Below, one piece after another: positions 12,818-23,997 of a stretch of DNA of 64,000 bases. A program made the position numbers and the translations under genes. Source of the stretch: Cylicocyclus nassatus (Eukaryota > Nematoda > Chromadorea > Rhabditida > Strongylidae); the NCBI GenBank assembly GCA_958299035.1, contig CATQJL010000223.1:1730359-1794358 (forward strand), given 5' to 3'. The first letter of the stretch is position 1, and each line of letters opens with the position of its first letter. A model generated the notes under the pieces. It saw nothing but the letters and a program-made list of their open reading frames with translations, had not been told where the DNA came from and searched no databases.

Positions 12818-13317
12818 NNNNNNNNNNNNNNNNNNNNNNNNNNNNNNNNNNNNNNNNNNNNNNNNNNNNNNNNNNNNNNNNNNNNNNNNNNNNNNNNNNN
12901 NNNNNNNNNNNNNNNNNNNNNNNNNNNNNNNNNNNNNNNNNNNNNNNNNNNNNNNNNNNNNNNNNNNNNNNNNNNNNNNNNNNNNNNNNNNNNNNNNNNN
13001 NNNNNNNNNNNNNNNNNNNNNNNNNNNNNNNNNNNNNNNNNNNNNNNNNNNNNNNNNNNNNNNNNNNNNNNNNNNNNNNNNNNNNNNNNNNNNNNNNNNN
13101 NNNNNNNNNNNNNNNNNNNNNNNNNNNNNNNNNNNNNNNNNNNNNNNNNNNNNNNNNNNNNNNNNNNNNNNNNNNNNNNNNNNNNNNNNNNNNNNNNNNN
13201 NNNNNNNNNNNNNNNNNNNNNNNNNNNNNNNNNNNNNNNNNNNNNNNNNNNNNNNNNNNNNNNNNNNNNNNNNNNNNNNNNNNNNNNNNNNNNNNNNNNN
13301 NNNNNNNNNNNNNNNNN
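12818..13317. other. Assembly gap of exactly 500 N
   Basis: The run of 500 unknown bases has the size of an arbitrary scaffold gap. Frames crossing it are meaningless. It abuts the right palindrome arm. Confidence 0.99.
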
Positions 13318-15055
13318 CATTTCAAATGTATTTTTTTACACCACAAACATCGTCTTTAAATACCAAGTGATAAAATGACACTTTTTTTGCAGATCGGACT
13401 ACTTTTGAGATGTGTGAGCAAGGCTAGCATAATAAAGTCTGAAATTGCTATTACTGCTTTCGCGCCCCTGAATTCAACGACAGTAACGAACAGCTCGGCC
13501 CAGCTCAGTTTCTGCATGTTAAGAAAATTCAATAGGTAGCGTTGGTAGTTTAACCAAAAAGACTATGTTTCTGGACGAACGTTTTTAAAGATTTCGAGTT
13601 GTTTCCATGACATGATAATTTTTTTCTATTGATTGTGCACAAATCTGATAAAAAAGAACTTTCTTTTACAAAAGTCGTTCATCGTCCTGTTTGCATTGAC
13701 TTTTTGAGTTTGACAACCCGAAAGTGCAATAAGTTTTTTTTCTAAGTAGTTCACATCGGCTCGTTGCCTCAGCATTTCTGGATAAGACCTATAATCACAC
13801 ACTCAAATAACGAAGAAGAAATGGTTGTAAAACATGCATCGATTGTAATAGTTCATTGAAAACCGCGCTCATGACTTTGATTCGAATTAATGGACACACT
13901 CTTGTTAAGAACATTGGAATATAGCAGTTCCTCCAGTTTTGTGCGATTGCACAAACCAAGTCTGCATTACGTTGTTAAACGTAGCAATTCAGAACTACAA
14001 TTATAAATATTTTTAGAGAATATTACTTGTAGCTGAATGGAGATTGTTTTCAGAGAACAATTCTCTTTTGACCGAAACTCTTTACAAAAGAAAAACTTGC
14101 TGTTTGTCAAAAAAAAATCTTCAGTGCCTCTGAACATGTTGAGATATCCAGATTGATATTCTGATCGGAAGCAATGACCGCATTTTTTTTGAAAGATGAT
14201 CAGCCGAAGTTGACCATAAGCAAAGGGAGGCATAGTTTTTTGGCACACTGAAATTCATTCCTGGGAATGAAAAAGAAACTGTTTAGAACGTTTCACGTCA
14301 CCCAGTCCTGTTTTTTCCTAGAAAACGATGGTAATGATTCCTTTACAGATTTCAGCAGGACTCAGGAACATTATTCCATAGAGTTTTCTATAATGGATCT
14401 GGACTTGAAGAAACATAGATAGCTTTCATAAATTACAAATTAGTCATGATTTACCACACATGATGTTAGGATCATTTCCGCTGAATTTTACTTATAACTC
14501 AAAAGTTACATATCGTAGCTTCTGCAGTGGAAAAGTTCTATTCTATAATTTACTATACCAAAATGTACTGCTAATTCATTTTGAATAATTTGGTTTGCAT
14601 TTTCATATTGTCTATGTCAAAAATAGGCTAATGCTTCCAAACGCACTATTTCCAAAAAAAACGATTGAAAAAAGGAAACATTAGAACATGAACGACATGA
14701 TGTTTGTTTTGTTCACAAATGTAGTCTTGAATTTGGTCGCAAGACTGCAAGACAATTTTATGCAACTCAGTTTGAAAAAAAATCCGACTATCAGAGTTTT
14801 ATTTTTTCTTCTGCTGTCTCAACGTGAGTTTGTTTACACCTAGTTGCCGCACCGCTGCGATTATCTATCAGCATGAATTTCTTTGAATCGGCAGTTCAAA
14901 GAATGAAAAAAAAATATTTCGTACTAGGCAGCGAAAAAAAATCCCATTTTTCTAACACTCAAAATTTGCCACTACGTTGAATTAAACACAGTTTGTTGTG
15001 CTCAATTCAGCGTCTGAATCTTTCTCCGCTTCGTAAACATTCGCATTATTTATAT
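13318..15055. other. AT-rich sequence with no recognised feature
   Basis: No convincing gene, splice-linked exon or long inverted repeat was found. The 93-codon minus-strand frame near 13967-14248 has no motif and low-complexity composition. A short hairpin (TTCTTTGAA / TTCAAAGAA) lies near 14880. Confidence 0.5.
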
Positions 15056-15389
15056 ATTGTACTAGCTGATCTGCCCGGTCCAGCCCGGGAATGATCACTG
15101 ATCGGGAATGAAGATAAGGTATTCGGTGGCATTGTAGAAACTGTGTAAAGAACAAAAACAAAATGTGAACACTTATTAGTCGGTAGCATATCTCTCTTTC
15201 TCCAAATCAAGTTCAACACGCAAAACCTAAGCAAGCAGCGCGAGTTAATTGATAGCAGCGCTCATTGTTATTATGAGGATCATTTTTTGTGACACTTTGC
15301 CGCTAACCGGCTACTTCATCTTCTTTCACTGCTTGCCGTCAATTTTTGTGGAGTCGGCAGTACTTTGCACTCGCGCACTTTCCTGGTCC
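15056..15389. repeat. Possible dispersed repeat remnant beginning ACTAGCTGATCTGCCCGG
   Basis: The phrase ACTAGCTGATCTGCCCGG resembles a widespread invertebrate repeat start. No partner copy was found in the window and no coding sequence is evident, so the class is left open. Confidence 0.3.
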
Positions 15390-15460
15390 ACAACTCACTT
15401 ACATTCGCTATAGTTGATCCCTGTCCCAGGGATCAACTATAGCGAATGTAAGTGAGTTGT
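15390..15460. repeat. Perfect 34-bp hairpin with a 3-base loop
   Basis: The left arm starts ACAACTCACTTACATTCGCT and ends GATCCCTG. The loop is TCC. The right arm is an exact reverse complement. Perfection over 34 bp means a very recent event or a sequencing/assembly inversion artefact. Confidence 0.95.
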
Positions 15461-15694
15461 CGCTTGTCTTGTCTTTGTTTCAAAGAGTAAATAGCTTTAT
15501 AACCTTTTCTCCACTTTGTGCATGACATAGAATTAACGCTCCCTGTCTTATGAGATAGTCGTTTGACTGTTTTTACAGTCGTTTGGCTATTCACTACAAA
15601 ATTCAAAGCCTTCACTTTTGTGGACGCTGTTTTGGCGAACAAAAGTATGACGAATATTGATTGGCTCACACTGACATCACAACAGTTCTTTTAA

Positions 15695-16047
15695 AGGCAG
15701 CGCCCAGGCAGATCTGGACCTATGGGGATTTTACGTGGAAAGTAATTTTGGGGCCCTAACTAAGGCACTGCCCAAGCGACCGCGCAGGTAAATCACTAAC
15801 GGCAGAGTTATGCGCCTTCAAAGTGGACCCCAGGAACTGTTAGCATGGATCCATGGCAGTTTCGCCCGAGGACCCAGCTTTGCGCCATGTATCCATGCGA
15901 AGTACGATCCCGGGTCCAGTTCCGAGGAGAATATCTCAGCCGTTAGAGCACTATCTGAGCTGCCGGTTGGGTAGTGGCTTAGTTAGGGCCCCAAAACCAC
16001 TATCCACGTGAGATCCTCATGTGTCCAGACTTGCCTGAACGCTGCCT
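15695..16047. mobile_element. TTAA-flanked MITE (piggyBac-like target), copy 1
   Basis: The element begins AGGCAGCGCCCAGGCAGATC and ends in the diverged complement of that stretch, with inverted similarity running about 85 bp (including GGGGCCCTAACTAAG against CTTAGTTAGGGCCCC). Both sides carry TTAA (15691-15694 and 16048-16051), the target duplication of piggyBac-type transposases. It is 353 bp long and non-coding. Confidence 0.8.
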
Positions 16048-16234
16048 TTAATGCGTTATAGCCACTCGCACCATAAAGTCAATGTATTTTGCAAAAGACA
16101 TGAAATGTAGAACCTACATTTCCAAACGCTTTTACCCTGCTTTGATGACAGAGGTTTAGAATGAAACATACTGCTCTTGCTACTCGATGAAAATGATGTG
16201 ACAGTGCCGCTTCATTTCTCTACTTAGGTTGCAA

Positions 16235-16400
16235 ATCTTATATATAAAGCTGAATGTCTGTTTGTATGTCTGTCTGTCTGTCTGTCTGTGTGTACGTATG
16301 TTCCGAATAGAAAATTCCATTTCTGAACCGATCGGGACCAAACTTGGCACACATACACTTCGGGCCCCGGCGGGTGTCATAGGCTACTTTTCGTATCGAT
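16235..16400 (+). repeat. Dispersed repeat with (TGTC)n tract, copy 1
   Basis: It contains TATATAAAGCTGAATGTCTG, a TGTC microsatellite at about 16260-16288, then ACCAAACTTGGCACACATAC and GGGTGTCATAGGCTACTTTT. The reverse complement of the same module lies at 40389-40560. Its element class is not determined. Confidence 0.75.
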
Positions 16401-17395
16401 CGATATCGATTTTATCGATTTTTTGCAAAATTTGAGCTACGGGGCTGGGAGTTGGCACAGGGGGGTAAGTGAGCATGGGGATTCCGAATACAATATTAGT
16501 TTTTAAAATTGTGCATTACTTTTATCGATTTTATCGATTTTATTTGCAAAGTTTGAGCTACGGGGCTGGGATTTGGCACAGGGGGGTAATCGAGCATGCT
16601 GATCACCCCCGTGGGGGTGCTGATCACCCCACTTTTCTCCCCCCTCATTTTTCCCCTCTCTTTATTTGTGCAGCGCGTGTGATACTTACCCGCGGCCATC
16701 TGGACCTGGTTAGGGGGCTGAAACCGGCTAGAAAGGGGTAAATAAGCTTAGAAAAACGCGATTTTTCCTTATTTTTTCTCATTTTTCCTTAATTTTTCTT
16801 ATTTTCTTCAATTTCGATCGTGATGTGGGGGTATAAAGTGGGCGGAACTTGTTTGGAGGAGTTTTAGCTGTGTAAAAGCGCTGAAAGTGAGGTTATTTTT
16901 CGCTTTTTCGAATCTTTCGCTTAATTTTTCGCTAATTTTGTAGAGTTGGGAGGAAGAGGGGGTAGAGCTTTATTTGAAGGTGTTTGGGTGAAGTGGGCTG
17001 GGCTTTGGTCGGTGGATTAACAGTTTTGCAGTAGTTGATGGGGATTTGGTGGTGCTCACAATGGGGAAGTCGTGGCTGTTTGAAGAGAAGTGGGCGGAGT
17101 ATTGTAAAGTGGATGGAGCCTTGGGGTCTAAATGGGTATAAATCTCCAAAACTGGCAAAATCGAAGTTTTTGAGGTTGCGAAATCTCCAAATTCTCCAAA
17201 TCTCCGATTTTATCGATTTTCGGAACTTCGCAACCTTCAGAATATCGATTTTAACGATTTTTGAGGTTTTGGAGTTTAAGAAACATCGGATTTATCGATT
17301 TTTGACAATTTTTGGGAATTTTGCAACCTCCAGAATATCGATTTTCGCCAATTTTCCGGATTTCGCAACCTCCAGAAAGTCGATTTTTTTAAATG
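16401..17395. repeat. Degenerate repeats built on ATCGATTTT and a 114-bp direct repeat
   Basis: TTGAGCTACGGGGCTGGGA and the following GGCACAGGGGGGTAA occur twice about 114 bp apart (near 16432 and 16552). From 17205 to 17390, variants of TTCGCAACCTCCAGAATATC followed by GATTTT recur at least three times. A related phrase (TTTGAGCTAGGCAGCTAAGA) occurs near 52373. The long frame at 17035-17478 lies in this repeat and is not credible. Confidence 0.6.
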
Positions 17396-17702
17396 CTTGG
17401 AATGCTATTTCTTACTCCTTGCTCCAAAGAAAAGGTGCATTGTTTATGCGAAGTTTGTCAAATGGATGGGAAATTTAGCAAAACGCGGTAAATCTTCAAA
17501 AGTACGATTCTGCACTAAGAATGATTTGAGTACTATTGTTATCTGTGAGGAGCGGAACATTACTGAAGCTGTCGATCTTTTTTTTTTGCTTTCATGCGTG
17601 TACATTCCTGCTATATAGTATATATTATAATTTCTAAATGTTTGAAAAAGTATAAACTTTGCATGTTTTGTTATTCGACGCAGAAAGTAAATATTACGAT
17701 AA

Positions 17703-17820
17703 TATAAGTTGCGTAAGATATACGGCAGCGGCATATCGGCGCAACTGTTGTTGTTGGCAGTATAAGTTGCATAAGAACAGACGCTAAGGGGTCATATTGT
17801 GCAACTGTTGTTACTGGCCG
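17703..17820 (+). repeat. 58-bp direct duplication
   Basis: Two adjacent units begin ATAAGTTGCGTAAGA and ATAAGTTGCATAAGA and end GCAACTGTTGTTGTTGGC and GCAACTGTTGTTACTGGCC. The flanks (17396-17702 and 17821-18141) show nothing else recognisable. Confidence 0.6.
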
Positions 17821-18141
17821 TATATCATAATCGTAAGAGGATAGATTACGCAATTATCAATCCTGTTCCAAGACTTATCGCGACGCAAAGCAGACGCGAG
17901 CTTGCGCTATCGGGATGAAAGGTCATTCGCTCAAATAAAAATATTTATCGCGGGTCACATGCTTACAACTTACGAGGGCCGCTGCGTTGCTTTTTAGCCA
18001 AAGGGGGGTCACCGCGCGCGGACAGTAGCACTGGGTTTTGCTAAATTGCCTGAGAGTTCGAAGCATTACGATTGGTCGACACTTCCCAGCAGAAGTTATC
18101 TGCAGTGGGCCAGCAGATTTATCTTTCTGGGTCTAATATAT

Positions 18142-18949
18142 GGTTGTCCGGAAAATAATGTCGCTTTTTGTTTCGTCATGCAATATCGCAGCAGGATGCG
18201 CACGAAAGTATATGAATGGGGTATCAACAATAGATCAGAGCAAGCTCTACAAAATGAAGCTCGAACCTTTGCGCCAGGTTTGATTTGCGCGAAGTTTGGA
18301 GCCAAATTTCACAAAGCACTCAAGATCCGAAAAAACGAAAAAAACCGTATCTCCGTTCAAAAAAGCCCTGAGGACCCCTAACTTGCTCACGCATGGACTC
18401 ACCATACGAGACACTCGTACGCGCATTTTCGAGGTTTTTCCATGTCTGAAAATTGAGAAAACCAAATTTGGCATGTTTTTGACAAAGCAATCCTGAGCTT
18501 CTCTCACATGGGTGATTCTGTAGCATGAACCTTTAGGAGTATAACCATGAATTTTCAGCTTTAGACAAGCGTTAGTTTTCGAGAAAAATCAAATTGTTTG
18601 CAAAAAACCCGAAAAACACGACATATTCGCACTTTTGACCTCTTTTTATTTCTCGTACTGTAGCCATGGAAAAATACCAAAAACTATACAGGTGAATGTC
18701 TAGTGTGGAGAGTACATGCCTGTGCAAATTGGAGATCCCTAAGACTTCTGTGAACGGAGATACGATTTTTCGGGCGCCTGAAATTTTTTATATTTTGGAT
18801 TCGAACTTCAGTTGGAGCAATATCTCCGCGGAGATTTGTGAACTGTCTTGTAGAGCTTGCTTTGCTCTATCGAATGATACCCCACTCGATGTTTTTTGTG
18901 GTCATTCTGTCGCGGTAGGATGCCTTGCGACATTATTTTCCGGACAACC
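18142..18949. mobile_element. Palindromic MITE with GGTTGTCCGGAAAATAATG ends
   Basis: The ends GGTTGTCCGGAAAATAATGT and ACATTATTTTCCGGACAACC are exact inverted repeats, with a further inverted match inside (AGCAAGCTCTACAA against TTGTAGAGCTTGCT). The end sequence resembles mariner-type termini. It is about 0.8 kb long with no transposase. A fragment of the interior (GTAGAGCTTGCTTTACTCTG) recurs at 42780. Confidence 0.8.
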
Positions 18950-19047
18950 TGATACTGCAGTTTTGAATTTTTAGCTAGCAATTGCGAACAAGTCCATTGT
19001 CTAATCAACAAAAAAGGAAGAAAAATAAGAATAAGTTAACAAAAAAA

Positions 19048-19220
19048 TTCACGGAGTCACGGTTTCACGGATTCACGGATCACGGATCATGGCAATTTTT
19101 TTTTAAAATTTACGGATTTGCAATCACGGGTTCACGGAGTCACGGATCACGGCTGCTAAATGCGCTTTTAAATTCACGGATTCACGGATTCACGGAATCA
19201 CGGAATCACGGATCACGGAA
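19048..19220 (+). repeat. Simple satellite of TTCACGGA / TCACGGAT units
   Basis: Short units (TTCACGGAGTCACGG, GATTCACGGATCACGG) repeat irregularly for about 170 bp. Translation gives only repetitive HGFT/SRNHGS-type peptide, so it is not coding. Confidence 0.85.
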
Positions 19221-19859
19221 AATGCGAGTGCTTTACGAAAGAAAGATTTGACAAAATGGGACTGTTCGCAGCAATGTATAAATGAATTTATTTAATTTTA
19301 TTTAATATTTTTTTTCTTTCTGAAAAGGTTAAATATTTGACTCACACAAGGTTAGATATTTCACTCACACGGCTAATATATTTAGTGCAAAAAATTTAAA
19401 AAAACGCTCACACACAATTGTTCGTTGGTGGCGTCCATAGCGATTGATCGGATTTAGAAGGGGGGGGGGGGGAGTAAGAATTTATTTTTCCATATCAAAA
19501 GTTGAGGAGAGAAAAAAAATTATTCTAGAATTCTAAAGAATAAGAAATATTCCCTGGGACCTCTATGTCAAGTCTAGGGGTGTACGAGCCCTAGCTTGAT
19601 GTGTAGTGGTACAGGTTGGTATTATATATATTTATTATCTACATATATTACAATAGAGGGGAAGGGGGAAGACTGCCTAAGCAGCCTTACGGGGCGCGGT
19701 CGTAGGGGGTCACTGGCTCCTATCTGACCTTCTCGGCCAGTTCACGGGAGAGCAGCAGGCGGAGCTTAGCTGCGTCCCGACAAATACTAATAACCGAAAG
19801 CTTGTCTCCATCCTTTTCAAAAATTCGAAACTTTCTTCCTTCACATCCGATCTGCACAT
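19221..19859. other. No supported gene; poly-G tract
   Basis: A run of 12 G lies near 19460. On the minus strand a 30-codon frame ending near 19720 is followed by AATAAA near 19635. The frame runs into the palindrome at 19860-20345, so it is not called as a gene. Confidence 0.4.
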
Positions 19860-20345
19860 GATTATTTTGAAAGAAGTCATGCTCCTTCTAGTGATACCTG
19901 AGGCATCTTTTGATATAAGTAAGCTCCAGAGATCGAAGTCGGTGAAGAAATACTTCATTTTGATATTCCATGTTTGGTCGCAAAAATCTGCTTGCAGAAA
20001 ATCGGAGCAATCGGTATCTTAGCTATCATTACCTACTCTTTTTGAGTGTACGAAGTTATATTTTTGAGAAAGCCGTAAAAAGAGTAAATATGATTTCTTG
20101 GCATTTGCTTCGAAAATGATAACTTTTTATAGAGAGGTTCAATCAGCACATTCTTAGCATAGTCAGAAAGAGCGGGCTATAAAACCTATAATGCTCCGAT
20201 TTCCGTTGCGAGTTTCGAGTTTGCGACCAAACGCAGAAATTTTGAGAATGGAGTGAATTTCTTCTCCAGCTTCTATCTCCGGAGCTTGCTTTCATTGACA
20301 GGTACTTCAGGTGGGTACTATTGGAAACACGCTCGAAAATAAACT
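19860..20345. mobile_element. Diverged palindromic repeat
   Basis: AAGCTCCAGAGAT...GAAGAAATACTTCATTTT...TTTGGTCGCAAA on the left pairs with TTTGCGACCAAA...GAATGGAGTGAATTTCTTC...ATCTCCGGAGCTT on the right. The centre is near 20105. It explains the 82-codon minus-strand frame that overlaps it. Confidence 0.65.
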
Positions 20346-21127
20346 TGTGCAGATCCGTTTAATATGTAGGAAGTATTTGGGAGAGAGAAAAGCATTTAAA
20401 ACCAAAAACAGAGGGGTAGAGAAGGATAGATACATTAAAGCAGTGGCGGTGTAAGAAACTTTTTCAAGGGGAGGGGGACAAAAAAATTATTTGGGTTTGT
20501 GGGCAGGAGCCATCGAACAAAGGGAAATTTAGGAATGGTTGAATTTTCGTGGTTCCAGTTTCTGTACGCCCTCGATTTTTTCGGCAAAAAGGGGCGTGGA
20601 GTGAGCCACCTTCGATGCCTAGACAAACTACTTTAGAGTTTACAAGAGCTTTGATCTTTCATTATCTACAGTAGCAGATTACTATGAATATTCTTGAGAG
20701 CCATTATGCCCCGCCCCTTTCTTTTGATATATTTCCCATATTATCTCTATTTTATTTAACTATTTAACACTATTGATTAAAAATTTTAATTTCGAACTTC
20801 TCGAGCTATTATTTCAAATCGTAAGTTTTGAACTTTTTATCTTTAATTCAAAAATTATTATTTTGTGATGTGTGCGGTATTCTGAGAGGGAAAAGATTTG
20901 AAAATCAAAAGCAGAAAGGAGTAGAAAAGGATAGACACACGAAGGGCAGTGGCGGCACGAGAAATTTATTCAAGAGAGGACAGGGAGTGATTGAAATTTT
21001 GGGTTCGTGGGCGGGTGGCACTTCCAGCAGAAAAATTCAGGAATGGTTAAATTTTTGCGGTCATAATTTTTGTACCACTTCGATTTTTTTAGCACCGCTC
21101 CTTCAAAAATTGTCCACAACTATTATA

Positions 21128-22674
21128 TTAGATGAGACTAAAAGTACGTTCGCTCCTTTTGCAAAAAATCATAATTTTCTTTCGACTCGATGGATCTCTT
21201 TGTTTTTATATTCATTTAAGAGAGGAAATCATTTTGTTTATGGTATCTCTGCCATAAATTGGCTTAAGAAAGTTCGCGAGTTAGAAGCAATCAAAGATTA
21301 CTCAAAATTGGCATTTTTCAAGCAGGATCACCACAAAATTCTGAAATTTTTCGACGGAAAAAATTTTTCGATAGAAAAAATTATGTTCTTTACTATAGTG
21401 CCTTTTCTAAAAACAAAAAAGATTGAGAATTAGAAGCAAATAAAGAGAACTATCACTTCAGTTTTTCAATTTTTGAGCATGCTTAAAAATGCCCAAAAAT
21501 CATAGAAAAGATGGGATATTCATGAACATGGGTTTTGTGACCTCCTTCTAGCCGAGAGAAATTCGTGCCAATCGAAAGCAATTTTGATTTTCGTACAAAA
21601 TCAGATCCGAAAACTCAATAATATTACGAAAATCAAATTTGCTCTCGATTGGCACGAATTTTTCTTAACTAAAAAGAGAGTCACTAAACCCATGTTCACA
21701 TGAATTTCCCGTCCCTCCCGACGGAAAACTGAAGTATTTCTCTTTATTTGGTTCTTATACGAAGTTTCGCAGTTCGTATGTTCTTTGCGCCTGATATGAG
21801 TCACAGCAATCAACATCTGGCGCAGAGCTACAGCTGACTATTTGTGGAATGTGGAGGCTGAGCTAAAAGCGTATAAAAGAAGATAGAAGTAGTTTACAGA
21901 AACATTTTCGTAGAATGCCGTGTTGCAATTTCTCCCCTTCAATTTTATTTCTCAATGTAGCTAACCTTCCACTTCTTCATCATTTCTCATTCTTATAATA
22001 GCTTTTAGCTCACCGTTGACATTTTGCTCTTCTCGCTCAGATGCATAGCAATCACAGATTCTAGCAGCATGTTATGCGTTTTCCATAGATTCACAGATAG
22101 TTTCCATATAGTTAGAGTCACAGGCATATTTTATGCTTAGTCACAGGTCTATTTATTTGTAGGATTCCAGAATGCTTATGGTTGCTCATTATTTGTGCTC
22201 ATTACTCTTTATTATCGATTGCTTGTAGAGTCGCGTTTATGTGTTGATAAATTTTCCAATAAAGGTTTAATTACCCAAGTTTGAGGTACTGTGCGCGCAG
22301 TGCAACAAACAATCAAAGTCCCGCGTGGCAACAAACAACAATGTACAGTCCGATATAAGACACCGAACCTCCGTACAGTTCTAATTCTCAATCTTTTTTG
22401 TTTTTGGAAAAGGCATTATAGTAAAGAGCATAGCTTTCTCTATCGAAAAATACTTTCAGAATTTTTTGGTGGCCCTGCTTGAAAAATGCCAATCTTGAGT
22501 AATTTTCTTCAGTTGCTTCTAACTTTCAAACTTTTTTATGCCAACTCATGTCAAAAGTACTGTTCTAAAGGAAATGATTTCCTCTCTTCGATGAATTAAA
22601 CGCAAATTCCATCGAGTCGAAAGGAAGTTATGATTTTCTGAAAAACTGGCGAACGTACTTTTGGTCTCACCTAA
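21128..22674. mobile_element. Palindromic MITE (GTTGTCCCAAAAG-related), itself hosting a solo LTR
   Basis: The ends TTAGATGAGACTAAAAGTAC and GTACTTTTGGTCTCACCTAA are inverted. The interior is homologous to 1553-2150 (GAGCATGCTTAAAAATG and GAACATGGGTTTTGTGACC). Removing the LTR at 21756-22377 leaves about 0.92 kb of near-complete palindrome. The 201-codon frame at 20828-21433 spans its left boundary and is not a gene. Confidence 0.8.
21756..22377 (+). mobile_element. Solo LTR with GTTCT target-site duplication
   Basis: A 622-bp segment interrupts the right arm of the palindromic MITE exactly between two copies of GTTCT (21751-21755 and 22378-22382). The uninterrupted opposite arm supplies the expected empty site. 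Inside are a TATA box (GTATAAAAG near 21869) and a polyadenylation signal (CCAATAAAG near 22257), as expected of an LTR's U3 and R regions. The ends read TATACG...GTACA, so the 5' end lacks the usual TG. Its superfamily is not determinable; a 5-bp duplication fits BEL/Pao or Gypsy. Confidence 0.7.
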
Positions 22675-22930
22675 TTTGAATCTGAAAGTTTTTGAAAATA
22701 TTTCAATATTCACCAAGAGCTTGTAGATCACTTTAAAGTTTCGGTGACTCATTCCCCCCTTGTTTTGATATATTTCTACCTAATCACTTCTGCTTTATTT
22801 ATATCCAGTGCAAACTTTCTACAAAGTAATAGTTTTAAATTACTTGCATTATTATTTCAATCAAAGCACATAAAGCAAAGAACTTCGACATACCTGAACA
22901 AGGGCGTTGTGCTTGGACGAAGTCCTTTCG

Positions 22931-23500
22931 TTGAGTTCTTTTCCAGCCCTTCAACAGCTTGGTGATGGTTGTTCGCACACCTGCGCCGATGCCTGAAAGA
23001 ATACTTAGAATATAGATGAGTATAGGTTTACTTACGCCAACATTGAAGAAAGAAAGGAAAAAGAGAAAGTTTAGAGGAGGAACAGAACAGTATGGAAGAA
23101 AAGAGTTCTCTATGCGCTGTTGATGTTGCGTTCGCTATTTCGCAATCGCGAATGCATGCGCTCTCAAAGTCCTGCGGAAATGCTGGCAGGTCAAAAGTGC
23201 TGCGGAAACCTTACGAGCCTCCCTGCGCTTTCGCAGCGCTTTATGGAAAGTGCTGCGGAAGTTCCGGTTTACGATCGCTATGACGTCAATTTCCTGCGGA
23301 AACCTCGCATTGAGCGTGCATTTTCTCAATGGTTAAGAAAGTGCTGCGGAAACGCTGCAAGCTCTGCTTATCCTACGGAAGTTCCGGTGAATTGTCTAAG
23401 TATAGATATATCAATGATATTTTGCATGTATGCAATAGCGTTGCGGGTTTTGAAAACTACCTCAAAGACATTCATCACAGTAGTCTAAAAATAGAAAAAC
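22931..23500. repeat. Cluster of CTGCGGAA motifs
   Basis: Between 23170 and 23385 the phrase TGCTGCGGAA or a close variant occurs six times (TCCTGCGGAAATG, GTGCTGCGGAAACC, GTGCTGCGGAAGTTCCGG and others). Spacing is irregular. Overlapping frames of 60-120 codons exist but have no family signature. Confidence 0.5.
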
Positions 23501-23997
23501 TACCCTATTTTCCGGAGTATAAAGCACATTTTTGTGCACCGCTCGCGAGCAGTTTGCGAAGACACGAGCGATTTGCGACACCGCAAAGCGGCGGTACTAA
23601 CTTTTTGTAACAGATTTGTGCATCCTTTCTCTGTTAAGTCTCTTGTGGCCATGTGTTGTTTGAAAAATTAGTCTGCTCTATCTTTACTTCATCATATTTA
23701 GCTAAGCAAAAATTTTACACTAAAACACCCTACCGTTATCATTTGAAACTCGTCCAGTATTTGTCAGTGAGTTTGTTTATCTCTACACCTAGTCAAATTT
23801 TCGCTAAGCTTTTCCGAAAGTTGAAAGCACTGACATCCCGAGCGCCCATTCAGCAGTCTCTAGGTAAAGTGTAGATAAGTAGACCATTAAAGTACAGCTC
23901 AACCCAAGCCCAAACCTAGGGCGCAACTCCGCGTTAACGTTCGCGCGGCAGGTGCGCCTTATACATGGATGAGCCTTATACTCCGGAAAATAGGGTA
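23501..23997. mobile_element. MITE with TACCCTATTTTCCGGAG ends
   Basis: TACCCTATTTTCCGGAGTAT at the left and ATACTCCGGAAAATAGGGTA at the right are perfect inverted repeats that continue imperfectly inward (AAAGCACA against a TAAGGC/GTGCGCC-like stretch). It is 497 bp long with no transposase. Confidence 0.85.

Larger units (their letters stand above)
20383..22930 (+). repeat. Tandem duplication of a CAGTGGCGG-type repeat, second unit split by insertions
   Basis: Unit 1 (20383-20868) and unit 2 (20869 to about 21120, resuming about 22690-22930) share GAGTAGAAAAGGATAG-like sequence, GCAGTGGCGG, a GTGGGC block and a shared TTTTGATATATTTC block. Unit 2 is interrupted by the MITE at 21128-22674. 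GCAGTGGCGG resembles hAT-type termini, but no transposase is present. Confidence 0.6.

Noticed and set aside
12631..13370. Frames of 180-229 codons across the N run
   Set aside because: They consist almost entirely of unknown bases.
19710..19958. 82-codon minus-strand frame with nearby AATAAA
   Set aside because: It overlaps a palindrome (19860-20345), and an alternative frame looked equally coding, so neither could be trusted.
20828..21433. 201-codon frame on the plus strand
   Set aside because: It spans the junction between the tandem repeat and a MITE, so it cannot be an ancestral gene.
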